Below, one piece after another: positions 26,211 through 37,194 of a stretch of DNA of 64,000 nucleotides. Source of the DNA: Hyphomicrobiales bacterium (GTDB lineage Bacteria > Pseudomonadota > Alphaproteobacteria > Rhizobiales > Xanthobacteraceae). Both the position numbers and the translations under genes were made by a program. Each line of letters begins with the position of its first letter. The first letter of the stretch is position 1. A model generated the notes under the pieces. It did not search any database, was not told the origin of the DNA, and saw only the letters and a list, made by a program, of their open reading frames with translations. The DNA is taken from NCBI GenBank assembly GCA_017305555.1, contig JAFKKM010000030.1, positions 1-64,000 on the forward strand, written 5' to 3'.

Positions 26211-27293
26211 ATGTTCTATTGGTTGATCGATGCGGTGCCGGCGATCCCGGGCCTCAATGTTTTTCGCTACATCACGTTTCGAACCGGCGGCGCGATGGTC
26301 ACCGCGGCGCTGTTCGTGTTCCTGTTCGGGCCATGGATCATCGACAACCTGCGCATCCGCCAGGGCAAGGGGCAACCGATCCGCACCGACGGGCCGCAGT
26401 CGCACCTGACCAAGAAGGGCACGCCCACCATGGGCGGGCTGATGATCCTGTCCGGCCTCGTGGTCTCGACGCTGCTGTGGGCCAACCCGATGAATCCATA
26501 TGTCTGGATCGTGCTGGGCGTGACGCTCGGCTTCGGTCTGGTGGGTTTCTATGACGACTACCTGAAAGTCACCAAGCAAAGCCACAACGGCTTCGGCGGC
26601 CGCAGCCGGCTGATGATCGAGGGCGTTATCGCGGCGCTCGCGTGCTACGCCCTGATGCGACTCGGTCGTGAGCCGCTGTCGAGTTCGCTGGCTATCCCCT
26701 TCTTCAAGGAAGCGGTGATCAATCTCGGCTGGTTCTTTGTGATCTTCGGCGGCTTCATCATCGTCGGTGCAGGCAACGCGGTGAACCTCACCGACGGCCT
26801 CGACGGCCTCGCCATCGTGCCGGTGATGATCGCCGCCGCGAGCTTCGGCATGATCTCCTATCTCGCCGGCAACGCGGTGTTCTCCGATTATCTGCAAATC
26901 AATTACGTCGCCGGCACCGGTGAACTGGCGGTGCTATGCGGCGCGGTGCTGGGGGCGGGGCTCGGCTTCCTGTGGTTCAACGCGCCGCCGGCCTCGATCT
27001 TCATGGGCGATACCGGCTCGCTGGCGCTCGGGGGGATGCTGGGCTCGATTGCGGTGGCGGTGAAGCACGAGATCGTGCTGGCGGTGATCGGCGGTCTGTT
27101 CGTGCTGGAAGCGGTGTCGGTGATCGTGCAGGTGACCTCGTTCAAACTGACCGGTAAGCGCGTGTTCAGGATGGCGCCGATCCACCATCACTTCGAGCAG
27201 AAGGGCTGGACCGAACCGCAGGTGGTGATCCGCTTCTGGATTATCGCGGTGATGCTGGCGCTGCTCGGCCTCTCCACGCTCAAGCTGCGTTGA
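26211..27293 (+). CDS. mraY: Phospho-MurNAc-pentapeptide translocase MraY
   Basis: This 360-residue polytopic membrane enzyme has the conserved motifs [18 protein letters not shown] (aspartate pair), [25 protein letters not shown] and APIHHHFE. It transfers phospho-MurNAc-pentapeptide to undecaprenyl phosphate, making lipid I. Its length is standard. It is the only committed membrane step of the pathway encoded in this run between murF and murD. Confidence 0.97.
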   Translation: MFYWLIDAVPAIPGLNVFRYITFRTGGAMVTAALFVFLFGPWIIDNLRIRQGKGQPIRTDGPQSHLTKKGTPTMGGLMILSGLVVSTLLWANPMNPYVWIVLGVTLGFGLVGFYDDYLKVTKQSHNGFGGRSRLMIEGVIAALACYALMRLGREPLSSSLAIPFFKEAVINLGWFFVIFGGFIIVGAGNAVNLTDGLDGLAIVPVMIAAASFGMISYLAGNAVFSDYLQINYVAGTGELAVLCGAVLGAGLGFLWFNAPPASIFMGDTGSLALGGMLGSIAVAVKHEIVLAVIGGLFVLEAVSVIVQVTSFKLTGKRVFRMAPIHHHFEQKGWTEPQVVIRFWIIAVMLALLGLSTLKLR

Positions 27294-27297
27294 AACC

Positions 27298-28698
<1,401 letters not shown>

Positions 28699-28724
28699 GA
28701 GCGGCCTTGAATTGAAGCGCGTGT

Positions 28725-28816
28725 CGTCATCCTGAGGTGCGAGCAAAGCGAGCCTCGAAGGATCGCGGCCGTCGCCCTTCGAGGCTGTCGCTACGCGACA
28801 GCACCTCAGGGTGACG
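28725..28816. repeat. Palindromic repeat, type D, between murD and ftsW
   Basis: CGTCATCCTGAGGTGCGAGC and GCACCTCAGGGTGACG are the outer arms, with CCTCGAAGG / CCTTCGAGG inside. It sits within the dcw operon, in the gap between two co-directional genes. Confidence 0.85.
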
Positions 28817-28930
28817 ATCTCCGATTCCGCTTCGCCAATCATGCTCTAACGACAAATGTTCGCTACCTGTTAACGGTTCGGAAACCATGATGGGGGACCA
28901 ATGGGCAGTTAACGGCCCGCAGGACCTGCC

Positions 28931-30082
28931 ATGATTTCTCGCGAACAACGCACCCCGCTTTCCGAATGGTGGTGGACCGTCGACCGGCTGCTGCTCGGCG
29001 CATTCGTCTTGCTGATCCTGTGCGGGGTCATCCTGTCGCTGGCGGCTAGCCCGTCGGTCGCGACCCGCATCGGGCTCGATCCGTTCCACTTCTTCAATCG
29101 CCATGTGTTGTTCCTAGCACCGTCGCTCATTGTGATGCTGGGCGTCTCGTTTCTGTCGCCACGGCAGATCCGGCGCAGCGCGCTGATCGTGCTGGCGATC
29201 AGCGTGACGTTGATCGTGATCACCTTATTGTTCGGCGCTGAAGTGAAGGGCGCGCGGCGCTGGATCACTATTCTCGGCGTCAACATTCAGGCCTCGGAAT
29301 CCGCCAAGCCTGCCTTCGTCGTGGTGGTGGCGTGGCTGTTCGCGGAATCGGCGCGGCGGCCGGAAATGCCGGCGACGTCGATGGCTCTGGTTTCGCTGCT
29401 TGGCCTGGTGACGCTCTTGGTGCTGGAACCGGACTTCGGCCAGACCATGCTGATCCTGATGGTGTGGGGCGCGCTGTTCTTCATTGCCGGGATGCGGATG
29501 GTCTGGGTGTTCGGGCTCGCGGGCTCGGCGGCCGCCGGATTGTTCGGCGCTTACCTGCTGGTGCCGCACGTCGCCGCGCGCATCAAACGATTCATGGACC
29601 CGGCATCGGGTGATACGTTTCAGGTCGATACCGCGATGGAGTCGTTCTTCCATGGCGGCTGGTTCGGCGTCGGGCCGGGCGAGGGCACGGTGAAGCGCAT
29701 TCTCCCGGACAGTCACACCGACTTCGTGTTCGCGGTGGCGGCGGAGGAGTTCGGCGTCATCTTCTGTTTGGCGCTGGCCGGGCTGTTCGCCTTCATCGTG
29801 ATCCGCACGCTGTCGCGCGCCTATGCCAACGAGGATCTGTTCACGCGGTTTGCGGCGTCCGGCCTCGCGATTCTGTTCGGCGTGCAGGCGGCGATCAACA
29901 TGTCGGTGAATCTGCATCTGATCCCCGCCAAAGGCATGACCTTGCCGTTCATTTCCTATGGCGGTTCGTCGATGGTGTCGCTGGCCTATGGTGTCGGCAT
30001 GATGCTGGCCTTGACGCGGCAGCGGCCCTCCACGGAAATGGCGTCGATCGGCGATATTAACGCGGCCCAGGCTTACGCGTAG
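28931..30082 (+). CDS. ftsW: Septal peptidoglycan polymerase FtsW
   Basis: This 383-residue SEDS protein has about ten membrane helices. It shows the family signatures VKGARRWI (start of the extracellular loop region), ESAKPAF, LEPDFGQTMLI, HTDFVFAVAAEEFG and PAKGMTLPFISYGGSSM. It polymerises lipid II at the septum with FtsI. The upstream 230 bases contain a repeat and two GTTAACGG copies (28867-28874 and 28908-28915), so a separate promoter is possible. Confidence 0.96.
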   Translation: MISREQRTPLSEWWWTVDRLLLGAFVLLILCGVILSLAASPSVATRIGLDPFHFFNRHVLFLAPSLIVMLGVSFLSPRQIRRSALIVLAISVTLIVITLLFGAEVKGARRWITILGVNIQASESAKPAFVVVVAWLFAESARRPEMPATSMALVSLLGLVTLLVLEPDFGQTMLILMVWGALFFIAGMRMVWVFGLAGSAAAGLFGAYLLVPHVAARIKRFMDPASGDTFQVDTAMESFFHGGWFGVGPGEGTVKRILPDSHTDFVFAVAAEEFGVIFCLALAGLFAFIVIRTLSRAYANEDLFTRFAASGLAILFGVQAAINMSVNLHLIPAKGMTLPFISYGGSSMVSLAYGVGMMLALTRQRPSTEMASIGDINAAQAYA

Positions 30083-30126
30083 TTGCTTGCAATGCCGTTC
30101 GTCGTTGTGTCCGAGTTGTCGAAATC

Positions 30127-31248
30127 ATGAGCGAAGCGCCTCTCATTCTGCTCGCGGCGGGCGGTACCGGCGGCCATCTGTTTCCGGCCGAGGCGCTGGG
30201 CTCCGCGCTGATGGATCGCGGATTGCGCGCGCAACTCGTTACCGATGAGCGCGCGCTGCGTTATAGCGGGCTGTTCTCCAAGGAAATGCTGCACGTCGTG
30301 CCGAGCGCGACAGTGCGTGGCCGCTCGCCGTTGTCGCTGGCGAAAACCGGTTTGACGCTGGCGGCCGGCACGGCCGTTGCGCTCAACCTGATCCGCCGCT
30401 TGCGTCCCGCCGCGGTGATCGGCTTCGGCGGTTATCCGACCTTGCCGCCGCTGTTCGCGGCAAGCCTGCTCCGTGTGCCGACGTTGATCCACGACTCCAA
30501 TGCGGTGCTGGGCCGCGCCAACCGCTTGCTGTCGGCGCGCGTCAACGCCATCGCGACGTCGCTGCCCGGCGTGCTGGATCGCGACCCAGCGCTCGCGGCG
30601 AAAACCACCGTGACCGGTACGCCGCTGCGGCCGGCGATTCTCGCTGCTGCCGCCGTGCCGTTCGCTGCCCCCGAGCCGAACGCGCCGCTGCGTTTGCTGG
30701 TGGTCGGCGGCAGTCAGGGCGCGCGGGTGATGTCGGACATCGTGCCCGGCGCCGTCGAGCGGCTGGAGCCGGCGTTATGGCCGCATCTGGTCCTGACGCA
30801 GCAGGTGCGCGACGAAGACATGCCGCGCGTGCGCGCGGTCTACGACCGCCTCAAGATCAATGTCGAACTGGCTCCGTTCTTCAGCGACCTGCCGGCGCGG
30901 CTGGCCTCGAACCATCTGGTGATTTCGCGCTCCGGCGCCACCACGGTGGCGGAACTCGGCGCCATCGGCCGACCGTCGATTCTGGTGCCGTTGCCCGGTG
31001 CGCTGGATCAGGATCAGTTCGCCAATGCCGGCGTGCTGGCGGATGCCGGCGGCGCAATTCGGATTCCGCAAGCCGAATTCACGCCGGATCGATTGGCGGC
31101 GGACATTTCCGCTCTTTCGGCCGAGCCCTCGCGCCTCAAAGCCATGGCGGGTGCCGCGCGCGGCATCGGCAAGCTCGATGCGGCGGAGCGATTGGCCGAT
31201 CTGGTTGTGAGAGTGGCGGGAATAGGGCAGCCACAAATGCCGTTTTAG
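30127..31248 (+). CDS. murG: Lipid II synthase MurG
   Basis: This 373-residue GT28 glycosyltransferase has the N-terminal loop AAGGTGGHLFPA, GFGGYPTLPP, IHDSNAVLGRANR, VVGGSQGARVMSD, ISRSGATTVAE and PLPGALDQDQFANA. It adds GlcNAc to lipid I on the inner face of the membrane. Identity is secure from these motifs and the position between ftsW and murC. Confidence 0.97.
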   Translation: MSEAPLILLAAGGTGGHLFPAEALGSALMDRGLRAQLVTDERALRYSGLFSKEMLHVVPSATVRGRSPLSLAKTGLTLAAGTAVALNLIRRLRPAAVIGFGGYPTLPPLFAASLLRVPTLIHDSNAVLGRANRLLSARVNAIATSLPGVLDRDPALAAKTTVTGTPLRPAILAAAAVPFAAPEPNAPLRLLVVGGSQGARVMSDIVPGAVERLEPALWPHLVLTQQVRDEDMPRVRAVYDRLKINVELAPFFSDLPARLASNHLVISRSGATTVAELGAIGRPSILVPLPGALDQDQFANAGVLADAGGAIRIPQAEFTPDRLAADISALSAEPSRLKAMAGAARGIGKLDAAERLADLVVRVAGIGQPQMPF

Positions 31249-31252
31249 CCTT

Positions 31253-31349
31253 GTCATGCCCTGCGAAGGCGGGGCATCCAGTATCCGCAGGGCTGACGGA
31301 ATCATATAAGCCTAGCGATACTGGATCGTCCGCCTTCGCGGACGATGAC
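31253..31349. repeat. Palindromic repeat, type E, between murG and murC
   Basis: GTCATGCCCTGCGAAGGCGGGGCATCCAGTA and TACTGGATCGTCCGCCTTCGCGGACGATGAC contain matching GAAGGCG / CGCCTTC and CCAGTA / TACTGG arms. It fills most of the murG-murC gap. Confidence 0.8.
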
Positions 31350-31376
31350 CTCGATGACTTCTGAGGAACCTCGACC

Positions 31377-32780
31377 ATGAGACTGCCGCGCGAGATCGGA
31401 CCCATCCATTTTGTCGGTATCGGCGGCATCGGCATGAGCGGCATCGCCGAAGTGCTGAACAACCTTGGCTACACGGTGCAGGGCTCTGACGCGTCCGAGG
31501 GCGCCAACGTCACCCGGCTGCGCGAGAAGGGCATCACGGTCACGGTCGGTCACAAGGCGGACAACATCGCCGGCGCCGACGTGCTGGTGGTGTCCACCGC
31601 GATCAAGCGCGACAATCCCGAATTGCTTGCCGCGCGTGCGCAACGCATTCCGGTGGTGCGCCGCGCGGAAATGCTGGCGGAACTGATGCGGCTGAAAAGC
31701 TGCGTTGCTATCGCCGGCACCCACGGCAAAACCACGACGACGTCGATGGTCGCAACCTTGCTCGACGCCGGCGATTTCGATCCCACGGTCATCAACGGCG
31801 GCATCATCAACGCCTACGGCACCAATGCGCGGCTCGGCAGCGGCGACTGGATGGTGGTGGAAGCCGACGAGAGCGATGGCACATTCCTCAAGCTGCCGGT
31901 TGATATCGCCATTGTCACCAACGTCGATCCCGAACACCTCGATCACTTCAAGACGTTCGACGCGGTGCAGGACGCGTTCCGCAATTTCGTCGAGAGCGTG
32001 CCGTTCTATGGCTTCGCGGTGATGTGCATCGATCATCCGGTGGTGCAGACCCTGGTGGGCAAGATTGAGGATCGGCGCATCATCACTTACGGCACCAATC
32101 CGCAGGCTGACGCGCGACTGGTCGATCTCAAGGCAGCGAACGGCGGATCGACTTTCAAGGTTGCGTTCCGCGATCGCAAGGCCGGCACCGCGCATGAACT
32201 CACCGATCTGGTGCTGCCGATGCCGGGCCGCCACAACGCGCTGAATGCGACGGCGGCTATCGCTGTGGCGCATCAGCTCGGCCTCAGCGACGACGTGATC
32301 CGCAAGGCCTTAGCCGGCTTCGGCGGCGTCAAGCGGCGCTTCACCCGCACCGGCGAATGGAACGGCGTCACCATCATCGACGACTACGGGCATCATCCGG
32401 TCGAGATCGCGGCGGTGCTGAAGGCCGCGCGCGACTCGACGAAAAATAAAGTCATCGCGGTGGTGCAGCCGCATCGCTACACCCGCCTGCAATCGCTGTT
32501 CGAGGAATTCTGCACCTGCTTCAACGATGCCGACACCGTGATCGTCGCCGATGTCTATCCGGCGGGCGAAGCGCCGATCCCCGGCATCGATCGCGACAAC
32601 TTCGTGCTCGGGCTTCGCGCGCATGGCCATCGCGAAGTGATCGCGCTGGAAAATGCCGCGGCGTTGGCCGGCGTGGTACGCGGCGTGGCGAAGCCCGGCG
32701 ATTACGTCGTCTGCCTCGGCGCTGGTAACATCACGCAATGGGCCTATGCGCTGCCGGCGGAATTGAAAGCGCTGGGATAG
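31377..32780 (+). CDS. murC: UDP-MurNAc:L-Ala ligase MurC
   Basis: This 467-residue Mur ligase has an N-terminal [16 protein letters not shown] loop and the ATP loop GTHGKTT at residues 114-120. [19 protein letters not shown] and VQPHRYTR follow. It adds the first amino acid, L-alanine, to UDP-MurNAc. The ATG follows a GAGGAA ribosome site. Downstream is a small membrane protein rather than murB directly. Confidence 0.97.
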   Translation: MRLPREIGPIHFVGIGGIGMSGIAEVLNNLGYTVQGSDASEGANVTRLREKGITVTVGHKADNIAGADVLVVSTAIKRDNPELLAARAQRIPVVRRAEMLAELMRLKSCVAIAGTHGKTTTTSMVATLLDAGDFDPTVINGGIINAYGTNARLGSGDWMVVEADESDGTFLKLPVDIAIVTNVDPEHLDHFKTFDAVQDAFRNFVESVPFYGFAVMCIDHPVVQTLVGKIEDRRIITYGTNPQADARLVDLKAANGGSTFKVAFRDRKAGTAHELTDLVLPMPGRHNALNATAAIAVAHQLGLSDDVIRKALAGFGGVKRRFTRTGEWNGVTIIDDYGHHPVEIAAVLKAARDSTKNKVIAVVQPHRYTRLQSLFEEFCTCFNDADTVIVADVYPAGEAPIPGIDRDNFVLGLRAHGHREVIALENAAALAGVVRGVAKPGDYVVCLGAGNITQWAYALPAELKALG

Positions 32781-32810
32781 CCCGCGCGAACCACGCAAGG
32801 GAGAATGGAT

Positions 32811-33290
32811 ATGGCCGTTCTCAGCGACGAGACATGGCGTCGCCACGCCAATCCGTGGAGTGTGTGGACGCGCTACGCGGCCTTTCCGCTGCTGGTCGTC
32901 GCGATATGGAGTTATCACGTCATCGGCTGGTGGGCGCTGCTGCCCGTGGCCGTCATGATTGGCTTTCTCTACATCAATCCATGGCTGTTTCCGCCGCCGC
33001 GCTCGACCGACAACTGGGCTTCGAAGGCGGTGCTGGGCGAGCGCGTCTGGTTGAACGAAGGCAAGCGAGGGCTGCCGGATCAGCACCCGCGGGTGTTTCG
33101 TGCGCTGATGGCACTCTCGGTTGTCAACCTGGTTGGGTTGATCTGGGGCATTGTGCTATCCGACGCCGTGGTGGTTGTGCTCAGCACTGTCAATGTGCTG
33201 GTTGGTAAATCCTGGTTCAACGATCGCATGGTGTGGTTGTTCAGCGAGCGGATGCGAACCAACCCCGAATACAAGAGCTGGCTGTATTGA
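32811..33290 (+). CDS. Small membrane protein inserted between murC and murB (DUF6653-like)
   Basis: This 159-residue protein has two or three hydrophobic segments in the first half ([33 protein letters not shown]) and one after residue 95 ([28 protein letters not shown]). The polar start [16 protein letters not shown] and the ends [10 protein letters not shown] and NPEYKSWLY look like conserved motifs. I associate it with the DUF6653 family from memory; no function is known. AAGGGAG lies 7 bases before this ATG, favouring it over an ATG at 32805. Its stop overlaps the murB start (TGATG), so it is co-translated with cell-wall genes. Confidence 0.8.
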   Translation: MAVLSDETWRRHANPWSVWTRYAAFPLLVVAIWSYHVIGWWALLPVAVMIGFLYINPWLFPPPRSTDNWASKAVLGERVWLNEGKRGLPDQHPRVFRALMALSVVNLVGLIWGIVLSDAVVVVLSTVNVLVGKSWFNDRMVWLFSERMRTNPEYKSWLY

Positions 33291-34210
33291 TGTTTCCCGA
33301 TCTCATTCCGGAACTGAAATCCGCGATGCCCGACTTGCGCGGGCGGCTGCTCGGCAATGAGCCGCTGGCGCCGTTGACGTGGTTTCGCGTCGGCGGCCCG
33401 GCGCAGGTGTTGTTCACGCCGGCTGATGAAACCGATCTCGCTTACTTCCTGCAACATCTGCGCGCCGATATCCCGGTCTACTGCATCGGGGTCGGATCGA
33501 ACCTGATCGTGCGCGACGGCGGAATGGAGGGCGTGGTGATCCGGCTGTCGCCGCGCGCGTTCGGCGCAACGCGCATCGATGGAGACATCGTTCACGCCGG
33601 CACCGCCGCGCTCGACAAGCGGGTGGCGGAAGCGGCGGCCGCCGCCAATCTCAGCGGTCTGGAATTTCTGTTCGGCATTCCCGGCAGCATCGGCGGCGCG
33701 TTGCGCATGAACGCCGGGGCCAACGGCGGCGAGACCAAGGACATTCTGGTCGAGGCAACGGCGGTGGCCCGCGACGGTACGCTGCATCGGTTTGATAATG
33801 CGGCGATGGGCTTCACCTATCGCAACAGCGGCGTCGATACCTCGTTCGTATTCACCTCGGCGCGGTTTCGCGGCGTGCCCGCCGATGCTGACGTCATTCG
33901 CGCACGGATGCAGGCGGTGCAGGAGCATCGCGAAACGGCGCAGCCGATCCGCGAGAAAACCGGCGGCTCCACCTTCAAGAATTCACCCGGCCACAGCGCC
34001 TGGAAACTGGTCGACGCCGCAGGCTGTCGCGGGCTGCGTGTCGGCGGCGCGCAGGTGTCGGAGATGCACTGCAATTTTCTTATCAATACCGGCGACGCCA
34101 CAGCGCACGACATCGAGACGCTGGGTGAAACCGTGCGCGCGCGTGTCAAGGCGCAGTCAGGCATCGACCTGCACTGGGAGATCAAGCGCATTGGTGCCGC
34201 GCGAAGCTGA
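33290..34210 (+). CDS. murB: UDP-N-acetylenolpyruvoylglucosamine reductase MurB
   Basis: This 306-residue FAD enzyme has [57 protein letters not shown] and [10 protein letters not shown], the last holding the catalytic serine. [19 protein letters not shown] comes near the end. It reduces the enolpyruvyl group to make UDP-MurNAc. The start overlaps the stop of the upstream small gene. The longer frame from 33233 is rejected because it lies inside that gene. Confidence 0.97.
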   Translation: MFPDLIPELKSAMPDLRGRLLGNEPLAPLTWFRVGGPAQVLFTPADETDLAYFLQHLRADIPVYCIGVGSNLIVRDGGMEGVVIRLSPRAFGATRIDGDIVHAGTAALDKRVAEAAAAANLSGLEFLFGIPGSIGGALRMNAGANGGETKDILVEATAVARDGTLHRFDNAAMGFTYRNSGVDTSFVFTSARFRGVPADADVIRARMQAVQEHRETAQPIREKTGGSTFKNSPGHSAWKLVDAAGCRGLRVGGAQVSEMHCNFLINTGDATAHDIETLGETVRARVKAQSGIDLHWEIKRIGAARS

Positions 34211-34239
34211 TGCTTCGCGCGACGGTTACGCGAGTGGTA

Positions 34240-35013
34240 TCAGTGGCTGAGTTTCTCGAGGGCTGCGATGGGCGCCGGCGAAACCCGGAAACTTCCCTCG
34301 AATGGATATTCCTGCATCGCGATGATTCCGAGCGCGACCACCACTGCGGCCGAGAACAGCGTCATCGCCGCGATGAAGGCGCGCGGACGTTCGAGATGCA
34401 CGAGACCGATGGCGATCTGCGTGAACAGCCCGAGCGTCAGCACCACCAGCCATTTCAGATCGTTGGTGTGGTCGGTCGCGAGCGATAGCCGGACGTTCCG
34501 CAGCGTGCTGGCGCGAACCGTCGCGTTGAGGATGGCGGCGTGCGCGGCTTGTCCGGATGCCTTGGATAGAGAAGGCTGGCTGACCTCGCGCAGCAGGTTG
34601 TCATAAGCGGCGGCGGTGTGCGGCGAATCTTTGAACGCATCCATCGCGGGCCATTCTTCCGCGACGATGGAGGTGACGTAAGCGTTTAACGCCACGCGGA
34701 TGGATTGCATGTCCGATACGGTCGCGACGCTCAGCGTGTGGATGTTGCGCAATTCACCGGCTTCCGCCTGAACGGTGCGGATCGCCTGCCGGCTGCGCTC
34801 GCTGATGTCGTTGGCGAGAAAGCCCGCGAGCAGCGCGAACAGAATGGCGACGGCGTTGAAGAACGGCGCCACGACGCCGTGGAAGGAATGGATCGACCGC
34901 CGCACCGGCGAACGGAAGGCCAGGAACGCGAGGACCGCCACCATCCCGAAATAGAGGATGGAGAGCGACAGGAAGATTCCCGCCGGGGTCATGTCGAGCC
35001 AGGCTCTGATCAT
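34240..35013 (-). CDS. DUF4239 (bestrophin-like) membrane protein on opposite strand inside dcw cluster
   Basis: This 257-residue protein has an N-terminal pair of helices (IFLSLSILYFGMVAVLAFLAF and FFNAVAILFALLAGFLA), a soluble helical middle (about residues 70-185) and a C-terminal helix pair (LKWLVVLTLGLFTQIAIGLVHL and FIAAMTLFSAAVVVALGIIAM). This layout is that of DUF4239, sometimes labelled bestrophin-like; the function is unproven. It runs against the flow of the cluster between murB and ddl, and its promoter side carries two palindromic repeats. It looks like a later insertion. Confidence 0.82.
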   Translation of the reverse strand: MIRAWLDMTPAGIFLSLSILYFGMVAVLAFLAFRSPVRRSIHSFHGVVAPFFNAVAILFALLAGFLANDISERSRQAIRTVQAEAGELRNIHTLSVATVSDMQSIRVALNAYVTSIVAEEWPAMDAFKDSPHTAAAYDNLLREVSQPSLSKASGQAAHAAILNATVRASTLRNVRLSLATDHTNDLKWLVVLTLGLFTQIAIGLVHLERPRAFIAAMTLFSAAVVVALGIIAMQEYPFEGSFRVSPAPIAALEKLSH

Positions 35014-35037
35014 CGAAGATATTCCCTTGTCGAAGCT

Positions 35038-35113
35038 CTAGTGGTCCGATTCCAACATTTGCATCCCGTTGCAGCGGGCGCTCTCGCAAATGTTGGAATC
35101 AAAGGACCACTAG
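35038..35113. repeat. Palindromic repeat, type G1, upstream of DUF4239 gene
   Basis: CTAGTGGTCCGATTCCAACAT pairs with ATGTTGGAATCAAAGGACCACTAG around a TTTGC...GCAAA inner stem. The arms are nearly perfect. Confidence 0.88.
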
Positions 35114-35126
35114 CAATTATAAGTTT

Positions 35127-35202
35127 CGAGTGGAGTTCTGAATTTGACATTCGCTCGCCGCTAGCTGCAAACGGGTAGCGAATGTCAAATTCACTCCACT
35201 CG
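35127..35202. repeat. Palindromic repeat, type G2, between DUF4239 gene and ddl
   Basis: CGAGTGGAGTTCTGAATTTG and CAAATTCACTCCACTCG form the outer arms, with ACATTCGCT / AGCGAATGT inside. It lies 13 bases from element G1 but is unrelated to it in sequence. Confidence 0.88.
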
Positions 35203-35302
35203 TCTCGAATCGCCGCCGTTGCGTTTCGACAATACCGCCGCGCGCGCAATTTGGTCACGAGCGCAAATCAGCTTAATGAGGACACAGCAGAAGAGGTGGC
35301 GA

Positions 35303-36229
35303 ATGAGCAGTTCGAAGCATGTGGCTGTTTTGTTGGGCGGCTGGTCGTCGGAGCGCGAGGTGTCGCTGCGGTCGGGCAAAGCCTGTGCCGATGCGGCGGA
35401 GCGGCGCGGCTATCGCGTCACCCGCATCGACGTGAAGCGGGACATCGCCACGGTGCTCGAGGCGCTGAAGCCGGACGTCGCGCTGATGATGCTGCATGGT
35501 CGCCCCGGGGAGGACGGCACCATTCAGGGCATCCTGGAAACGCTCGGTATTCCTTACAGCCACTCCGGCGTGCTGGCCTCCTCGCTGGCGATGCAAAAAG
35601 ACCTCGCCAAGACGGTGATGGCGGCGGCCGGGATTCCGGTGGCAAAGGGGCTGACGCTGTCGCGTGCCGAGATCGCCAAGGCGCATGTGATGGAGCCGCC
35701 CTATGTCATCAAACCCGTGGCCGATGGTTCGAGCGTCGGCGTCTTCATCGTCACCGAGGCCCACGCGCACCCGCCGCAGGAACTGTTCCGCGAGGACTGG
35801 CCGCATGGCGATCAACTTCTGGTAGAAAAATACATCGCCGGCAAGGAATTGACTTGCGCGGTGGTCAAGGGCGAGGCGACCGGCGTGATCGAGATCGTTC
35901 CGGCGGTACGGTTTTACGATTACGAGGCAAAGTACTCTCCGGGCGCGTCAAAACACATCCTGCCTGCACCGGTTTTACCATTTGTTTACCAGGAAGTCCG
36001 AAGGTTAACGCTGGCGGCGCATGTTGCGCTCGGCTGTCGGGGCGTTAGCCGGGCGGATTTCCGCTTCGACGATCGCATCGAGGGAACAGGGGGCCTCATC
36101 TGTCTTGAGGTGAACACCCAACCCGGCATGACCGAGACGTCACTTGTGCCAGAGCTCGCAGCGCACGCGGGCACAACATTTGACGAGCTCGTGCAATGGA
36201 TGGTGGAGGACGCCTCGCTCGGTCGGTGA
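35303..36229 (+). CDS. ddl: D-alanine--D-alanine ligase
   Basis: This 308-residue ATP-grasp ligase has HVAVLLGGWSSEREVSLRSG, the loop HGRPGEDGTIQG, VIKPVADGSSVGVFIV, ELTCAVV and LEVNTQPGMTETSLVPE. It makes the D-Ala-D-Ala dipeptide used by MurF. The start is set at MSSSKHVAVL, with AGAGGTGG upstream. It overlaps the start of ftsQ by 34 bases. Confidence 0.96.
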   Translation: MSSSKHVAVLLGGWSSEREVSLRSGKACADAAERRGYRVTRIDVKRDIATVLEALKPDVALMMLHGRPGEDGTIQGILETLGIPYSHSGVLASSLAMQKDLAKTVMAAAGIPVAKGLTLSRAEIAKAHVMEPPYVIKPVADGSSVGVFIVTEAHAHPPQELFREDWPHGDQLLVEKYIAGKELTCAVVKGEATGVIEIVPAVRFYDYEAKYSPGASKHILPAPVLPFVYQEVRRLTLAAHVALGCRGVSRADFRFDDRIEGTGGLICLEVNTQPGMTETSLVPELAAHAGTTFDELVQWMVEDASLGR

Positions 36230-37194
36230 GACTGCCGAGGCCCCAAACTGATCTGAAAGCCGCCGCCTTGGGCGCGGTCATCCTGCTGCGCGAGTGGGTG
36301 GCCGAGCGGATGCGGCGCCGGACGCCACCCCCGGTGGCGCGCCGGCCGGTGCCGTCGAGCAATCATCCGCTGATCGTTTTCGTCGAGCGCCGCGTGCCGC
36401 GTCGCGCCGGCATCATCGCGACCGTCGCCATCCTGTGCGGCAGCGCCGTGTTCGGCGTCGTCAAGGGCGGACATATAGAAGAAGTCACCACCGGCTTGAG
36501 CGATGCGCGCAACGCGGTGGCCAATGCCGCCGGATTCCGTATCACCGGCGTCGCCATTAACGGCCGCAAGCAACTGAGCCAGGATGAAGTGCTGGCGATC
36601 GGCGGCGTCAACGGCCGCTCATCGCTCTTGTTCCTTGATGCCGCCGTGGTGCGCGCCAAGCTGATGGCGAATCCGTGGATTGCGGACGCCACCGTGCTCA
36701 AGTTCTATCCAGGCACGTTGCAGATCGACGTCACCGAGCGCTCGCCGTTCGCGCTGTGGCAGGAGGACGGCAAGGTGTCGGTGATCGCCGAGGACGGCGC
36801 GGTGCTGGAGCCTTACGTCGTCAAGAAATTCACGTCGCTGCCGCTGGTGGTGGGCAAGGGCGCCGAAAGTCACGCGCATGATTTTCTGGCGTTGCTGGAT
36901 CGCTATCCGCAGATCAAGCCGCTGGTGCGGGCCGCGGTGTATGTCGGCGAGCGCCGCTGGAATCTGCGCCTGAAGAACGGCCTCGATGTCCGCCTGCCGG
37001 AGCACGATGTCGGCATCGCGCTGGCGACGCTGTCGAAGTTCGACAAGGAAGACAAGTTGTTCACCCGCGACATCGTCGCGGTCGATGCGCGCTTGCCGGA
37101 TCGCTTGATCGTGCGGCTGTCGGAAGACGCCGCCAAGGCGCGCGAAGAAATGTTCAAGGAAAAGAAGCCCAAACGTAAGGCCGGCGACGCATGA
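36196..37194 (+). CDS. ftsQ: Cell division protein FtsQ
   Basis: This 332-residue bitopic protein has a basic cytoplasmic N-terminus (about residues 1-70) and one membrane helix (AGIIATVAILCGSAVFGVV). A POTRA domain follows (ITGVAINGRKQLSQDEVLAI, then LMANPWIADATVLKFYPGTLQIDVTER), then the FtsQ beta domain. The C-terminus is Lys-rich. It organises the FtsQLB complex. The start lies inside ddl, and the end overlaps ftsA by four bases. Confidence 0.94.
   Translation: MDGGGRLARSVRLPRPQTDLKAAALGAVILLREWVAERMRRRTPPPVARRPVPSSNHPLIVFVERRVPRRAGIIATVAILCGSAVFGVVKGGHIEEVTTGLSDARNAVANAAGFRITGVAINGRKQLSQDEVLAIGGVNGRSSLLFLDAAVVRAKLMANPWIADATVLKFYPGTLQIDVTERSPFALWQEDGKVSVIAEDGAVLEPYVVKKFTSLPLVVGKGAESHAHDFLALLDRYPQIKPLVRAAVYVGERRWNLRLKNGLDVRLPEHDVGIALATLSKFDKEDKLFTRDIVAVDARLPDRLIVRLSEDAAKAREEMFKEKKPKRKAGDA

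Noticed and set aside
28867..28915. Two GTTAACGG copies upstream of ftsW as a CtrA site
   Set aside because: The TTAA half-sites are not spaced by seven bases, so they do not make a CtrA box.
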